From: Schoenoplectus triqueter
Taxonomy: Eukaryota > Streptophyta > Magnoliopsida > Poales > Cyperaceae
DNA: 60,133 nucleotides
Direction: 5' to 3'
Assembly (NCBI GenBank): GCA_964058805.1
Contig: CAXKVV010000667.1
Span: 1 to 60,133 of the forward strand
In this document: positions 1 to 9,689 of the stretch, piece by piece
How the letters are laid out: each line of letters opens with the position of its first letter
Position numbering within the stretch: the stretch's first letter is position 1
The notes under the pieces: model-generated
The model's input: only the letters and a program-made list of their open reading frames with translations
Database searches by the model: none
Told to the model about the DNA's origin: nothing
Made by a program: the position numbers and the translations under genes

Positions 1-1
1 C

Positions 2-319
2 CGGTTCTTGTTCTATCACCCACTTCTTCCAAGTGTTGTGATCAGGGTTCTTCAGAGACTGAGTTGAATCGCTCTGATAGAAAATTATAGCCTTGTGAAT
101 GATAGTTTTCCCTTTGATGCGCTCTACCTTTGCCGACACAACAAAGGTCTTTAGGGTTTGGATGTGGTTCACTTCCCTTGGCATGAGGTCTTTAAAATGT
201 CTTTCAGGAACCACAGTAATCTCTAGCGCTGCCATCTCCTCTTCTATTTCAATGTTCATGACTGAGTTGGAGCGGTAGATTTCTTTGATCGGCTTTCGTC
301 TCGCAACTTTGGGTTTGCT
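2..319 (-). CDS. retroelement polyprotein fragment after the frameshift, cut by window edge
   Basis: On the minus strand this frame is open from 319 to the window edge, with no stop in about 106 codons. It lies one base out of register with ORF2, which stops at 318-320. It reads as a lysine- and glutamate-rich protein (segments such as NIEIEEEMAALEI and KTFVVSAKVERIKGKTI). I recognise no catalytic motif. Position places it between the second zinc-knuckle region and the expected reverse transcriptase beyond the left edge, so it is probably the continuation of ORF2. The frame change is explained by the 10-bp tandem duplication at 323-342. Seen: the open frame and the duplication. Inferred: that the two frames were once one. 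Confidence 0.55.
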
Positions 320-1046
320 AGGTACGGGAGTGTACGGGAGTGTGCGAGATCGTATAAGCAACCCCTTTGCCTTTGTTATTCGAGTTGTGCGGGGCTGGGT
401 CTTGTTGAAAGCTTTTCGGGAGTTGGATTGTCCCGTTTCTGTGCCCTTCTTCTATGAGGTCCTTGAATACCCAGCATTCTTCAATTGTGTGGCCCAGTAT
501 GCGATGATAAGGGCAAAATTCACCTTCACCGGCTCTCTCTATGTCTGCGGGTCTTTTACAGGCGGGAAGTGTCAATCCGCTTTTTAAGGCCTGCTCAAAT
601 ATCCGAGCTGTTTTATTTTTCAGGAAAGAGTATGGTTTACTCTTCTTGGCCTTGAGGGTCTGCATGACGGCCGATTGTTTAGCTTTTGTTTCTTCCCCCT
701 TTGATTCATCTACTATAACAATTACTCGTTTGCCGCTATCGGGTGCTTGCCTTTCGGGGGTCCCGGAACGGGGTTCACTCGTCACTTCTTTGAGTAGCTC
801 GGAGTTATAGATTGCGGTTTGCAGATTTTCAATCATTATCATGATCTCATTGTGTTGCGTCTTGATATCCTGCATTACTTTCCATTGTTCAGACACCTCC
901 CTTCTATTATTTTCAACTTGGTGCCTTATTTCGTCGATCGCATTCCAGACGCGACCTTCAAAATTTTCCCGCCATGAGCGTTCTTCATTTATAGGCCTCG
1001 GCCTAACCGGATTATCCCTTCCGCTACCGGATCCCGTGTTGATCAT
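318..1046 (-). pseudogene. ORF2: second gag-tail-like protein with variant zinc knuckle
   Basis: Frame of 242 codons starting with ATG at 1046-1044. This ATG overlaps the TGA of ORF1 (1045-1043) as ATGA, the arrangement used for termination-reinitiation. The N-terminal half has a likely coiled coil (about residues 30-75, rich in E, Q, R and I). The C-terminal half carries CPYHRILGHTIEEC, a CX2HX4HX4C knuckle followed by WVFKDLIEEG. This parallels the knuckle in ORF1 (CSYHRVLGHPIEDC, then WVFKDWVEKA), and the residues just before it (KPYSF, LALP-type, CKRP) also match. ORF2 therefore looks like a diverged duplicate of the gag C-terminal part placed after the protease. It ends early at TAG 320-318, just past a 10-bp tandem duplication, so this copy is probably frameshifted. 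Confidence 0.7.
323..342 (-). repeat. 10-bp tandem duplication that shifts the ORF2 frame
   Basis: On the plus strand TACGGGAGTG occurs twice in a row (323-332 and 333-342). Ten bases is not a multiple of three. The frame open to the left (2-319) differs from ORF2 by one base, as expected if one unit is an insertion. It looks like a replication-slippage mutation particular to this copy. Confidence 0.7.
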
Positions 1047-4000
1047 ACATACTCCTCGCTTTCATTATCTGTTTCAGGCCCTTTATATGGCTTCTTGAGG
1101 ATGTGATAGATGATCTCTTCGTCAGATTCTTCTTCCCAGGGCTGACGATCATGGCCAGATTCTTCTCCCGAGGTAATATTGCCCGAGTCATCGGACTCTT
1201 CAGAGTTTTCCCCTGAAGTTGCCCCTGTGATCTGAATTTGAGGGGTGTTGGCAGGCTTAAAATTGAAAATGACCTCCTCTTCAGAATCACTTGAATTGAT
1301 TTCACTTGGTTTTATTTGGGCCTTATACGTAGCCACCTGTTTGAAGCGGAAGGTTGCTTCCTCACCCGAGTTTCTTCCGGGTCTTTGGGCTCGAGCACCT
1401 CGGGGTTTAATATTGAATTTGACCTCTTCTTCTTCTCCAGATGAGGTATCAAATTTAGGGCCTTTGTTAAAAGGTTTTTGACCTGCTTTTGTTACTGGCC
1501 GGCTCGGCGCTACGGCGGATTTAGGCAGAAAATACTGGGCGTCATTGAATTTAATCTCATGCACCCCGAATGGTTTGACATCTCCGTCAATTCTCTTTTG
1601 TTTACCATTCTCAATATATTTCAGGCACTGGTGCAGAGTAGAGGGTATGACCTGATTACTGTGAAGCCACGGGCGACCCAGTAATGCCCGATAAGAAGTT
1701 TCAGCGTCAATGACATAGAATTTAGTAGGCGCTTTTAGGCTTCCGCATTGCAGGTTCAGAGTTATAGCTCCCAGGGCCTTTTGGGAGTTTTGGTTGAAGC
1801 CATGAATAATCACCTTTTCATCAGATAGATTCTTCACATCTAAGGTGATGGTCTTTAGAGTTTTAAGCGGCATGATATTGATCGAAGACCCTGCGTCGAC
1901 CAAGATGCGGCCAATCTTTTGCCCTCCGCAATTTCCGGTAATGTACAACGGGCGGTTGTGGTCGACGGTGCCTATTAGGAGGTCGTCATCTGTGAAATTT
2001 ATGCAAGCGGCCCGCTTGGCGGTGAATAGGGCCTCCTGCATATTTTGCTCGATGAAATATGACTTGTACTTCTCAGGATCTTGCAAGGCCTGGATTAGTA
2101 CCTCCCTTAGGTCTTGTGACATCATCAATGCATCGAATATGCTTAATAGCGCTGGAATCTTACGCAGATGTGCCAATACATTGTATTCTTCGCCCGTCGA
2201 CCGGGTCTTTTCTGGGTTCTTGCTTGGGTTCTCAGCCTCTTTACCTTTATTCTGGGACTTGTCCTTTCCCTTATCGGACTCTTTGGGAGCTTGTCTCTCG
2301 GGTATATAAGTCCCGGACCGGAGCACGGCTTTGCATTCTTCGTTCTTGGTCCCAGAGGTGCTTGTTTCTCCTTCATCATTTGGGAAGAACATCTCCTCTA
2401 ATGTTGGCATATCTTCATTGTGAGAAGAATATACCATGTTGCACGAAGCACCCCAGATCTCTTCGCTTTCTTCTTTATTTATTTCTTCATCTACATTTTC
2501 TTTCTTTTGACCTAGGGTTAACTTCTCCCAGTCTTCTTTGGAGATGAAGTGTTGAAGGGTGATCGCCTCGGGACTGCCCTGCTCGTATTCTTTAATTTTG
2601 TTCTTTTTGGACTTACTATTTCTATGCTTCTTTCTTTTCTTAAGAACCTGGTCTTGGCTCTGGTCCACCTTATAATGTACCCTGGGTTTTGGTGGGACCA
2701 CTGGCGTGATGTCATCTTTCCATCTCATGCCGGGTTCTTTCTTAAGGGCTTTAAGCATTTTAATTGACTTCTTCGATAAGTGCGTAGTCCATTGTTCTTC
2801 TTGGTTTTCGCTTAACTGGCCCGGGATTTTCTCTTCCTCGTGAGAGATCATATTGGCCTGTTCATGGGCTGATGGGCTTTGCAAGAACCCTTTGGGTAGA
2901 GTAATTTCACCATTTTTATACGCCTTCTCGACCCAATCTTTGAAGACCCAACAATCTTCAATTGGGTGCCCTAGTACCCTGTGATATGAGCAGAAGTTGG
3001 GTTCGTCCGATTTATCGGCATCTTCTGGGCGTTTACTGGCCGGTAGGGCTAGACCGTTCTTTAATGCCCCTCTGAAGATTTGGGCAACTTTATCTCTCCT
3101 GAAGGAGTACGGTTTAGTCTTCTTTTGTCTAAGGGTTTCAAAACTCCGTGAACTCCCTCCTGGATTGGGCCTGGGTCCTTTATTATAATTGTTGCCATTT
3201 GTGCCGCTGCTGCCGCTCTGAGTATCTATGTTGGCGACCATTTTATCTTTTAACGAGGTGAATGCCACCTTGGTTTCGGCTCGAGCTCCTCGTTGCGGCC
3301 TATTGTTCATGAAGTTCGGCATGGTGTGCGGTGACATCCTTTCCATATTGGATACCGATCTGAGCAAGTCTTTGAACGTGTTGACCTTTGTCACACCCAG
3401 AAGCATGCCCATCCACCCGTCAATGTTTTTCATGATTAGATTGACGGCTTCATCTTCGGTTAATGTGCGGTCGCATTTGATGCTGAGGTTCCGCCATCTA
3501 TTGATAAAATCTGTCATTGACTCCCCTTTCTTGGGTTTAGTACTTGCCAGATCGGCTATGTTTATTTTGTCGGACACCATGATGAACCGTGCCCTGAACG
3601 AGTCTGCCATCTCGTCCCAGGTCCTGATGCTGTTGTTTTCCAATGAATAGTACCATTGAAAAGCGGTTCCCACCAAGCTTTGAGGGAATTGTCTTAACAA
3701 CAGTGCATCATTGCCGCCCGTGTTGCCACACGAGGCCACAAAGTGGGCCAGGTGTTGTTCGGGGTTTAGATCTTTATTGCCTTCCCCGGAGAAGGTCCTG
3801 AAGCGGGGGATCACATACCCTTTAGGATATTCTTCCAAGTCGTATATGGCAGGGTATGGATGTCCACAGTTTTTAACGGGAGGGATAGCGTATCCACCTC
3901 CAGCTATTTGCATTTGCTGGGCAATCATGGCTTGAATCTCTTTCCGGGATATTCTCATTGGTTCAGCCTCCACTTCTATAGTTCTATGTGGATGGGGTTT

Positions 4001-4804
4001 AGAATTGACGGGTTGCTTTCTCTTATGATTGCTTTTGGTACTGTGGACCCCTTCTTGACGGGAACTACCAGCTTTAAAATTGGCGTCTTGTGATTCTTGT
4101 AAGGATTTGACCGCCTTAATCAATTCTTCATTTTGTTTCAGCATGGTAGCGATTAGCTCCCATTGCCTAATCAGCTCTTCGTCCCGTGCCTCGATGTGGC
4201 CTTTTAGTATTTCAATTTCATCGATAGGCACTTCGGGACGTGTTTCAACGTCATCTTCATTATCGAAGAAGTCAGGGTTTTCATTGTGATCTTCTCCTTC
4301 CCTGCTGTTGCCCTCGGGGTTGACTCTCTTAGGAGGTCTCCCTTTTCTACCATTATTTTTGTTGGTGTTGGTGATGTGGGCTTGATTAGGCGGGGACTGG
4401 TCGTCCTGGACCATGTTCACCTCACCATCAGTGTCTGGATCAGTGTCATAGCTTATACTGATGGTGTTTACCGAGAAGTGCTCTTCATAGCGAGCGGTTC
4501 TTCTCTTCTTCTTCGTTTGGTCAGGAGCAGTTATTTTCAGACTATTGAGTGGTATCCTCGAGCCTAATCGGCTGAATACACTCTTCTGACCCAAGCGGTT
4601 AAATACACTCTCAGACGGAGTGTTTGATTTGCCGGCCTTGCTGGGCTGGGTTTGAGATCGGGGTTTTGTTGGCTGGGAACCATTTAGGACCCACACCTGC
4701 TGGACGCTAGGTGTTGCCTTTGATGTAAATCTCCTCGGGTGTGGAGTTGAGACAATGGCTTGCGGCTGAGCCAAGTCTTGAGACTGATTGGGGCAGGAGA
4801 CGTA
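1043..4804 (-). CDS. gag-pro: ORF1 main part: Ty3/gypsy gag and retropepsin
   Basis: Open frame of about 1250 codons after TAA 4807-4805. Residues below count from 4774, which is a TTG with no ATG nearby, so translation depends on the upstream segment. Order: coiled coil about 195-240 (EILKGHIEARDEELIRQWEL); retrotransposon gag core about 320-480 (PRFRTFSGEG, LLLRQFPQSLVGTAFQWYYSL, FRARF, FINRWRNLS); CX2HX4HX4C zinc knuckle 594-607; basic and acidic linker; retropepsin about 930-1065 with ILVDAGSSINIMP (catalytic Asp near 960) and ALLGRPWLH followed by PSTLHQCLKY. The DAG in place of DTG/DSG, and the GRPWLH block, are in my knowledge usual in plant Tat/Ogre-like proteases. The C-terminus is acidic with three EEEVxFxxKP-like repeats. 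No RT, RNase H or integrase lies in the window; they should be to the left. Probably a damaged, nonautonomous copy. Confidence 0.9.
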   Translation of the reverse strand, partial: YVSCPNQSQDLAQPQAIVSTPHPRRFTSKATPSVQQVWVLNGSQPTKPRSQTQPSKAGKSNTPSESVFNRLGQKSVFSRLGSRIPLNSLKITAPDQTKKKRRTARYEEHFSVNTISISYDTDPDTDGEVNMVQDDQSPPNQAHITNTNKNNGRKGRPPKRVNPEGNSREGEDHNENPDFFDNEDDVETRPEVPIDEIEILKGHIEARDEELIRQWELIATMLKQNEELIKAVKSLQESQDANFKAGSSRQEGVHSTKSNHKRKQPVNSKPHPHRTIEVEAEPMRISRKEIQAMIAQQMQIAGGGYAIPPVKNCGHPYPAIYDLEEYPKGYVIPRFRTFSGEGNKDLNPEQHLAHFVASCGNTGGNDALLLRQFPQSLVGTAFQWYYSLENNSIRTWDEMADSFRARFIMVSDKINIADLASTKPKKGESMTDFINRWRNLSIKCDRTLTEDEAVNLIMKNIDGWMGMLLGVTKVNTFKDLLRSVSNMERMSPHTMPNFMNNRPQRGARAETKVAFTSLKDKMVANIDTQSGSSGTNGNNYNKGPRPNPGGSSRSFETLRQKKTKPYSFRRDKVAQIFRGALKNGLALPASKRPEDADKSDEPNFCSYHRVLGHPIEDCWVFKDWVEKAYKNGEITLPKGFLQSPSAHEQANMISHEEEKIPGQLSENQEEQWTTHLSKKSIKMLKALKKEPGMRWKDDITPVVPPKPRVHYKVDQSQDQVLKKRKKHRNSKSKKNKIKEYEQGSPEAITLQHFISKEDWEKLTLGQKKENVDEEINKEESEEIWGASCNMVYSSHNEDMPTLEEMFFPNDEGETSTSGTKNEECKAVLRSGTYIPERQAPKESDKGKDKSQNKGKEAENPSKNPEKTRSTGEEYNVLAHLRKIPALLSIFDALMMSQDLREVLIQALQDPEKYKSYFIEQNMQEALFTAKRAACINFTDDDLLIGTVDHNRPLYITGNCGGQKIGRILVDAGSSINIMPLKTLKTITLDVKNLSDEKVIIHGFNQNSQKALGAITLNLQCGSLKAPTKFYVIDAETSYRALLGRPWLHSNQVIPSTLHQCLKYIENGKQKRIDGDVKPFGVHEIKFNDAQYFLPKSAVAPSRPVTKAGQKPFNKGPKFDTSSGEEEEVKFNIKPRGARAQRPGRNSGEEATFRFKQVATYKAQIKPSEINSSDSEEEVIFNFKPANTPQIQITGATSGENSEESDDSGNITSGEESGHDRQPWEEESDEEIIYHILKKPYKGPETDNESEEYV

Positions 4805-4807
4805 TTA
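4805..4807 (-). other. single in-frame TAA inside ORF1
   Basis: The codons read AGA TAA TAC on the minus strand. Upstream 196 and downstream about 1250 codons are open in the same frame. This may be a nonsense mutation or a recoded stop; the following bases do not match the well-known CAA-UAG-CAA readthrough context. Confidence 0.85.
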
Positions 4808-5395
4808 TCTCGACCTAGCGTTTTTAACGCTTTTCCTCTGTTTGAGGGCCCTGTGAGCCTTGTAGATGGCTTCTGCAGGGGCTTGAGACTTGTTCTGGCG
4901 ATGCTGAGGCCTTTGAGTTGGGCGAGGTGTGGGCTTAGGCACCTCCCATGCCTGGCGGAGCTGGCCTGTGGCCGAATTCTTGGCCACTATTCGGAGAGCT
5001 GTGAATTTGTTGGATACTGGGATAGCTGGCCTAGCCACCAGCTGGTTTTGGTATGCATCCAGGGCCCTCTTCCTGGACGCTTGAGAGTTGCGGGTAGTTA
5101 GGGCTGCGACCGTTGGGGCTGTCCTCTTGGACGGTCGCCTTCTCCTCTTTGGGGAGGTAGTAGGAGAGGCCATGACGTTGTTTGAGATGCCCTTGGGAGT
5201 CAGGGTGATTGAGTCCTCCTCCTCGTCCGGGACGGAGATCCGGACGGTTGCGGGAGTGAAGGTGGCCACTGGAGCTGGGCCGTAGAAGGTGAGTTCTTGT
5301 GGGATGGTCCCAAAGAACATGAAAAGCTTGCCCTCTGGGCTCCGTGCAGGTGTGACGGTGTAAGGAGAAAGGTTGAAGTTCCCAAAATATGTCAT
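4805..5395 (-). CDS. gag: ORF1 N-terminal segment, ends at in-frame TAA
   Basis: ATG at 5395-5393 opens 196 codons ending at TAA 4807-4805. This is the same frame as the gag-protease segment that follows with no further stop, so the two were probably one polyprotein. Start choice: the nearest ATG, directly after a strong splice-acceptor-like TTTTTGTTTTGCAG (5412-5399); a TGA lies in frame at 5425-5423. The segment is rich in K, R, P and T (SPKRRRRPSKRTAPT, then PTPRPTQRPQHRQNKSQ), as in nucleic-acid-binding or nuclear-localising tails. No named domain is seen. It lies 117 nt from the primer-binding-site candidate, as expected for the start of gag. Whether the TAA is a mutation or a programmed stop cannot be decided from one copy. 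Confidence 0.65.
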   Translation of the reverse strand: MTYFGNFNLSPYTVTPARSPEGKLFMFFGTIPQELTFYGPAPVATFTPATVRISVPDEEEDSITLTPKGISNNVMASPTTSPKRRRRPSKRTAPTVAALTTRNSQASRKRALDAYQNQLVARPAIPVSNKFTALRIVAKNSATGQLRQAWEVPKPTPRPTQRPQHRQNKSQAPAEAIYKAHRALKQRKSVKNARSR

Positions 5396-5398
5396 TTC

Positions 5399-5412
5399 CT
5401 GCAAAACAAAAA
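5399..5412 (-). other. splice acceptor-like site before gag ATG
   Basis: The minus strand reads TTTTTGTTTTGCAG ending at 5399, followed by GAAATG. It is a near-ideal plant 3' splice site, and an intron just before the gag start would put ATG at the head of the exon. No convincing donor was identified between the primer-binding site and this point, so use of the site is uncertain. Confidence 0.4.
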
Positions 5413-5449
5413 TACTTGAAAATCATTAGTCATTTTTAGCACATAGAAG

Positions 5450-5496
5450 ACCACTTGTATCCTTTAACTATTCTATTTGCCTCTCTCTTTCAAAGA
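5450..5496 (-). repeat. leader arm of long inverted repeat bracketing the PBS
   Basis: The reverse complement of this leader segment matches 5769-5817 in the LTR at about 44 of 49 positions (shared blocks ATCTTT, AAAGAGAGA, GCAAATAG, ATAGTTAAA, CAAGTGG). In element RNA the two arms can pair as an imperfect stem of about 50 bp, closing a loop of about 270 nt that holds the LTR end and the primer-binding site. Two of the A-versus-G differences become U.G pairs on the RNA strand. Confidence 0.75.
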
Positions 5497-5511
5497 TAAG
5501 AGGAGAATCTA

Positions 5512-5530
5512 GGTCCCACTGGGCGTGCCA
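5512..5530 (-). other. candidate primer-binding site
   Basis: The minus strand reads TGGCACGCCCAGTGGGACC, beginning with the TGG expected to pair with a tRNA CCA end. It sits 5 nt (GGATC) after the LTR terminus GGGTCGCACA. The matching tRNA would end GGTCCCACTGGGCGTGCCA; I could not name it with certainty. The position relative to the LTR end and gag supports the call and fixes the element orientation as minus. Confidence 0.75.
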
Positions 5531-5768
5531 GATCCTGTGCGACCCTTTTTCGCGCGCTCCGCACCGCCGCTGGGCGATGGGATGCGGAAGAATGAAAAGG
5601 AGATCCCTCCCAAGCGTGCATCTGTTAGGTGCCGGCTGATTCTACCGTTTAGAAAGATTTGGATGCACATTTAGGGGGTTTTTAGTGATTGTGAGTTCTT
5701 GTAGATTCCGATGGGCGCAAGCCCCCACCGTTAATTACCCTGGGCTACTAACCTCGAGGCACCTCTGG

Positions 5769-5817
5769 ATCTTTAAAAGAGAGAAGCAAATAGTATAGTT
5801 AAATGATGGTCAAGTGG
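5769..5817 (-). repeat. LTR arm of long inverted repeat bracketing the PBS
   Basis: Partner of 5450-5496. The same segment is conserved in LTR B (about 24687-24735), in C (about 52983-53031) and, inverted, in D (about 51510-51560), so the LTR arm predates this element copy. In B and C the match to the leader arm is closer than in A. Confidence 0.7.
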
Positions 5818-5854
5818 TCATCTGAGTTCACTAAAGGTCGATTCCAAGGAAGAC

Positions 5855-6549
5855 GAACCTACTACAGATCGGTTCAGTCTTTACCACTTCGAGAGATAAC
5901 CTTACTACAGATCAGGTCAATCTCTTCAGAGGGGCTTGAGGTGAGTCTACTACAGAACGACTCAACCTCAGTTGATCTAGAAGATAAACCTACTACAGAA
6001 TGGTTCAATCTTCAGAACGGTTTACAGTTGATCCTATGGAAGACGAACCTACTACAGGTCGGTTCAGTCTATACCGCCTCGAGAGATAACCTTATTACAG
6101 ATCAGATTAGTCTCTTCAGAGGGGCTTGAGGTGAGTCTACTACAGAACGACTCAACCTCAGTTGATCTAGAAGATAAACCTACTACAGAATGGTTCAATC
6201 TTAACTAGTCAACAATCAATCACACAAAATACAACTCGAAGCACTGAGCCGGTTGATCTTGAGGTTGGTGAATCAGGAGAAGGGTGGATTTGGCCCACGT
6301 GTTTCTTCTCACCGATCTTCTAGATCATGAATTCGAAGCACTAAGCCGATTCATAAACCTAGGAACACAATTGCACACAATGTTAAACCTGAAGCACTGG
6401 GCCAGCTTGACATTGAGGCATGTGTTAGTGAAAGAACCTACTACAGAACGGTTCACATTCACTGTTTCGTGGATGAATCTACTACAGAACGATTCAATCT
6501 CACAATATCGGGAGATGAACCAGAAGACAAACTCATCGACGGATGAGTT
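5855..6549 (-). other. covarying stem-loop cluster in LTR A
   Basis: Ten imperfect palindromes of 19-23 nt. Plus-strand core is TACTACAGATC or TACTACAGAAC; arms include GAACC/GGTTC (5855-5875, 6045-6065, 6434-6454), ACCT/AGGT (5899-5917), TGAGTC/GACTCA (5942-5964, 6132-6154), AAACC/GGTTC (5986-6006, 6176-6196), AACCT/AGATT (6088-6108) and TGAATC/GATTCA (6474-6496). The A.C mismatches on the plus strand are G.U on the minus, LTR sense, strand. A 190-bp tandem duplication (5855-6006 and 6045-6196) makes some copies dependent. An eleventh stem, AACTCATC gacg GATGAGTT (6530-6549), has a different loop. The cluster lies near the 3' end of the LTR. Confidence 0.85.
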
Positions 6550-6870
6550 CAGCCTTACTAGCTCAAATGGTCATGAATTACTTGTTCATGACACCGAGCC
6601 ATTAAGATGTCACTTCTCTCGGACATCGTAATGTTCTTATCTCTTGGAGTTGGCATATCTCTTCATGTTGATGTCGCAGCTTTGGTTATTCTTCAACGAG
6701 CGTCAAGATCCTTAGTTATTCTTCGTCAAGATGTTCTTGTCTCAACATATCTCCTCATGTTGCTGTTGCAGCCTTGGTTATTCTTCGTCAAGATGTTCTT
6801 GTCCCGACTAATCTCCTCATATTGTTATCGAAACCTTAGCTATTCTTCGTCAAGATGTTCTTGTCTCGAC
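6547..6870 (-). other. further hairpins and CAAGAACA-loop repeats in LTR A
   Basis: Contains GTCATGAA-ttacttg-TTCATGAC at about 6570 and GATGTC...GACATC at about 6607. It also has three repeats of the type GTCAAGATGTTCTTGTCTCGAC (about 6727, 6790 and 6849), whose sense-strand loop is CAAGAACA with 7-nt arms that pair with G.U wobbles. No coding sequence. Confidence 0.55.
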
Positions 6871-7015
6871 TAATCACTCTAGATGTCGCATTATGTGTGC
6901 AAGAGTTATCGTGTTGCTCTACACCCCTTGTGTGAGCATATTTGTTCATCTCTAAAATGTAAAAAAGATTATTACATAATATCTTTCATTGCTATCCATA
7001 TTATACAGGTGAATT

Positions 7016-7400
7016 TATTTATATTTTTAAACTCTATTTATTTCTGTAGAAAATTATTTACAAAAAATAATAGGGAATGGGTTAACTATTAACTAGAATT
7101 TTATTTTATATTTTTGGAATTTTATAATAGCTAAAGTAGTAGAATTCTATTTTTACTATTTCTAAACTCTATTTATTTTGTAGAAAATCACTTACAAAAA
7201 TAATAGAAAATAAATTGGCTATGATTTTATTTGTATTTTTAGGATATTTATAATAGCTAAAATGGTAGAATTTCATTATTATATTTTTTATTATTTTGAG
7301 GTACTATTTATTTTGTAGGAATTATTTACAAAACAAAAGATGAATTAGCTATATTATTTTTTTATTTTTATTTTTAGGATCTATAATAGCTAAAAAGAAA
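7016..7400 (-). repeat. AT-rich degenerate tandem repeat, period about 120 bp, LTR A
   Basis: Three diverged units (about 7027-7145, 7147-7273, 7274-7400), each with CTATTTATTTTGTAG, then TTACAAAAATAATAG, then TTATAATAGCTAAAA on the plus strand. Equivalent stretches occur in B and C. Noncoding. Confidence 0.6.
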
Positions 7401-9680
7401 TCATTATTAATATTCTATTTTATTATGATAGTTTTCATTATATTTTTTTATTATTTCTATTCATTATCTATAGAAATTCATTATATTCTTTATTACAACT
7501 ATTATTTTTATTGTATTTTTATTCATCAAAAATATTTTTATTGTATACTTATTTAGAAATAACAAATAGAGTACAATTTATTTCATTACATAACTTTATT
7601 ATCATTCTTTGTTATAGAATAAAATGCATTTACTATCTATCACTATGATTATTTATTTATGTATATTTTATATTATTTATTTTTTTTTTACAGAAAATAT
7701 TAACATAATATTCATTACTTATTTTATTTATTAAAGAATAGAGCTAATCTCAGTATCTCTTATTGAATATTATTATTATCAATATTATTTTACAGAAAAC
7801 TACCAGAAAAATTATTAAAATATATTCAATTATTATTTATGATTTTATTTGAATTTTTGGAATTTTTATAATATTAAAAATGACAAGTCAAATATACAAA
7901 TGCATGAAATGTCTTTTTGCTTTTAATTTGTTTTAATATGATATTATTTCTAAAACTGAAATATTATTATACAGAAAAATATTATGAAAAGTAAAGAAAT
8001 TTTAGAAACAAATTTGAGTTAATTTGGAGTTTAATAACATTTTCAAATGATTTATTTACTATTTATTTTTGATTTTCTGTTATTAATTAATAGCTGGGCT
8101 TAATGAATTGGGCTGAGATTAATTTCTGTTATTTTATTTTGCGAAGTGGGCCTGAATCAGAACTGGGCCGGCCTCCTTACATTATTCACTATGATTTGTG
8201 TGAGCCATTGGATTTGCTTTAAGATTCGTTTTTAGAAGATCAAGGGCCCAGATACGCCTTTATTATTCTTTTTAATCAACAGATCGCAATGGTCGTTGGA
8301 TCTCTTTGAGATTCCCTTGGATATGTCAGGATTCGTGTTGATGCGCTGAGAGTCGTGCTAGCTTTGTTCTTCATCTCGTCTGTTAGTTACACGCTGAGAT
8401 CCGTGCTTCTTGCGTTTCCGGTGATCAAGAGCCCTGACCGGCGATCAGCCGACGGCCTTAGCATCGTCTATGTGGGAGGAGTTCGACTGTGGCCTTTGAT
8501 TAGAAATTCACACAATAGATAAAGAGGGAGAGCTGTACCGATTTCGGTACAATGACATGACTTGGTACCGAGTTGAATTAAATGGATTTATCGATCAAAT
8601 TAAACGTTGATTCTTGTAATTCTTGCAATACACTTCATCGCCTCGATGTAATTAGCATGCTTACAAGTTGTCTGCAGAGGAATAGCTTGAATTACAGTGA
8701 AAATTCATAGGTAATTGATTCAGTCTGATACCAGTCGCGAGATTAGTTGCAATTTTGACTACAAAACTTCGTATATGAGCAACATACATCCTTTATTACT
8801 CTACACAGCTTTATTTAGGTTGTTCTACGATTGTAATTATGAATTAGAGGTGGATTCCACGTTACTGTGCAAAGAGAAAATGAATTCATAACAGTATGGA
8901 TCAAATTGTTACTAATTCGACCATAATTCTTGCTCAATTGAGTTTCTAGCTGTTCAATCAAACTTGTAATGGAGTCAAGAGGGTTACATAAACCCTTCAA
9001 CTGATCTCAATCACAATTAATACCAATTTCCCTTGAATAATACTCGGAAGGGTTACAAAAACCCTTCAACCGAGTTTCATACTATCCCATATGCTCTATA
9101 ATCATACTCAATATCAAGAAAAACAAAGAAAATGAAAAGAGAAGAAACAGATAGAGGGAGAAACGAAGAAATCAAGAAATGACAAAGAAAAGAAAGGAGA
9201 TCTCATTGCTGCCTTACCATTCATATCCATACTTTCAAAGATTACACATAATCAACAGTAATTACCTAATTTCTGATGCTTCTTGAGATGGATTAGCTGC
9301 TGAATGAAGATCCAAGCTTTATGGAATTGAAGAGATTGAATTAAGAACAACTAGTATCTCCTCTTAATTGATGTTTATCTCTCCCTCTTATTTTCTAATA
9401 CCAGTCTTCTCTCTTTCCTTTCAATGGCCAGAATAGGGTTTATATAGGTTTTGAAGCTTAATTGTGATTGGTGGATTGATTAGTGGCCGGATTGCAATAT
9501 TTCAATTAATCTCATCCCTTGATTGCTTCTTATTCAATGGTTAGGATTAAATTGTGTTTCTTTTCAATTAATCCATTGACTTGAGTCAACCCTTGACAGT
9601 TCTAGGTTGTTAGAGTCGGTTAAATTCTCTTTTTATTTACTTCATTGCCACTTTCTTGCATCAATTGGTTCTTCCATGTT
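7401..9680. other. LTR A middle, no gene seen
   Basis: AT-rich LTR sequence with stops in all frames. Notable only for hairpins: GTACCGA...TCGGTAC near 8536-8551, AGGGTT...AACCCT near 8980 and AAGGGTT...AACCCTT near 9050. Partly alignable to 27100-28900 in B. Confidence 0.6.
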
Positions 9681-9689
9681 TCCAGAGCC

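Noticed and set aside
1245..4567. Plus-strand frames opposite gag-protease
   Set aside because: Antisense shadows of a well-supported minus-strand coding region.
4772..4774. Start of gag-protease at 4774
   Set aside because: The codon is TTG; there is no reason for a non-ATG start in a plant element. The frame is continuous with the upstream segment apart from one TAA.
5855..6549. Stem-loops read as transposase or integrase DNA-binding palindromes
   Set aside because: Arms vary freely while the centre is fixed, and imperfect pairs are G.U only on one strand. This favours RNA structure over DNA dyads.
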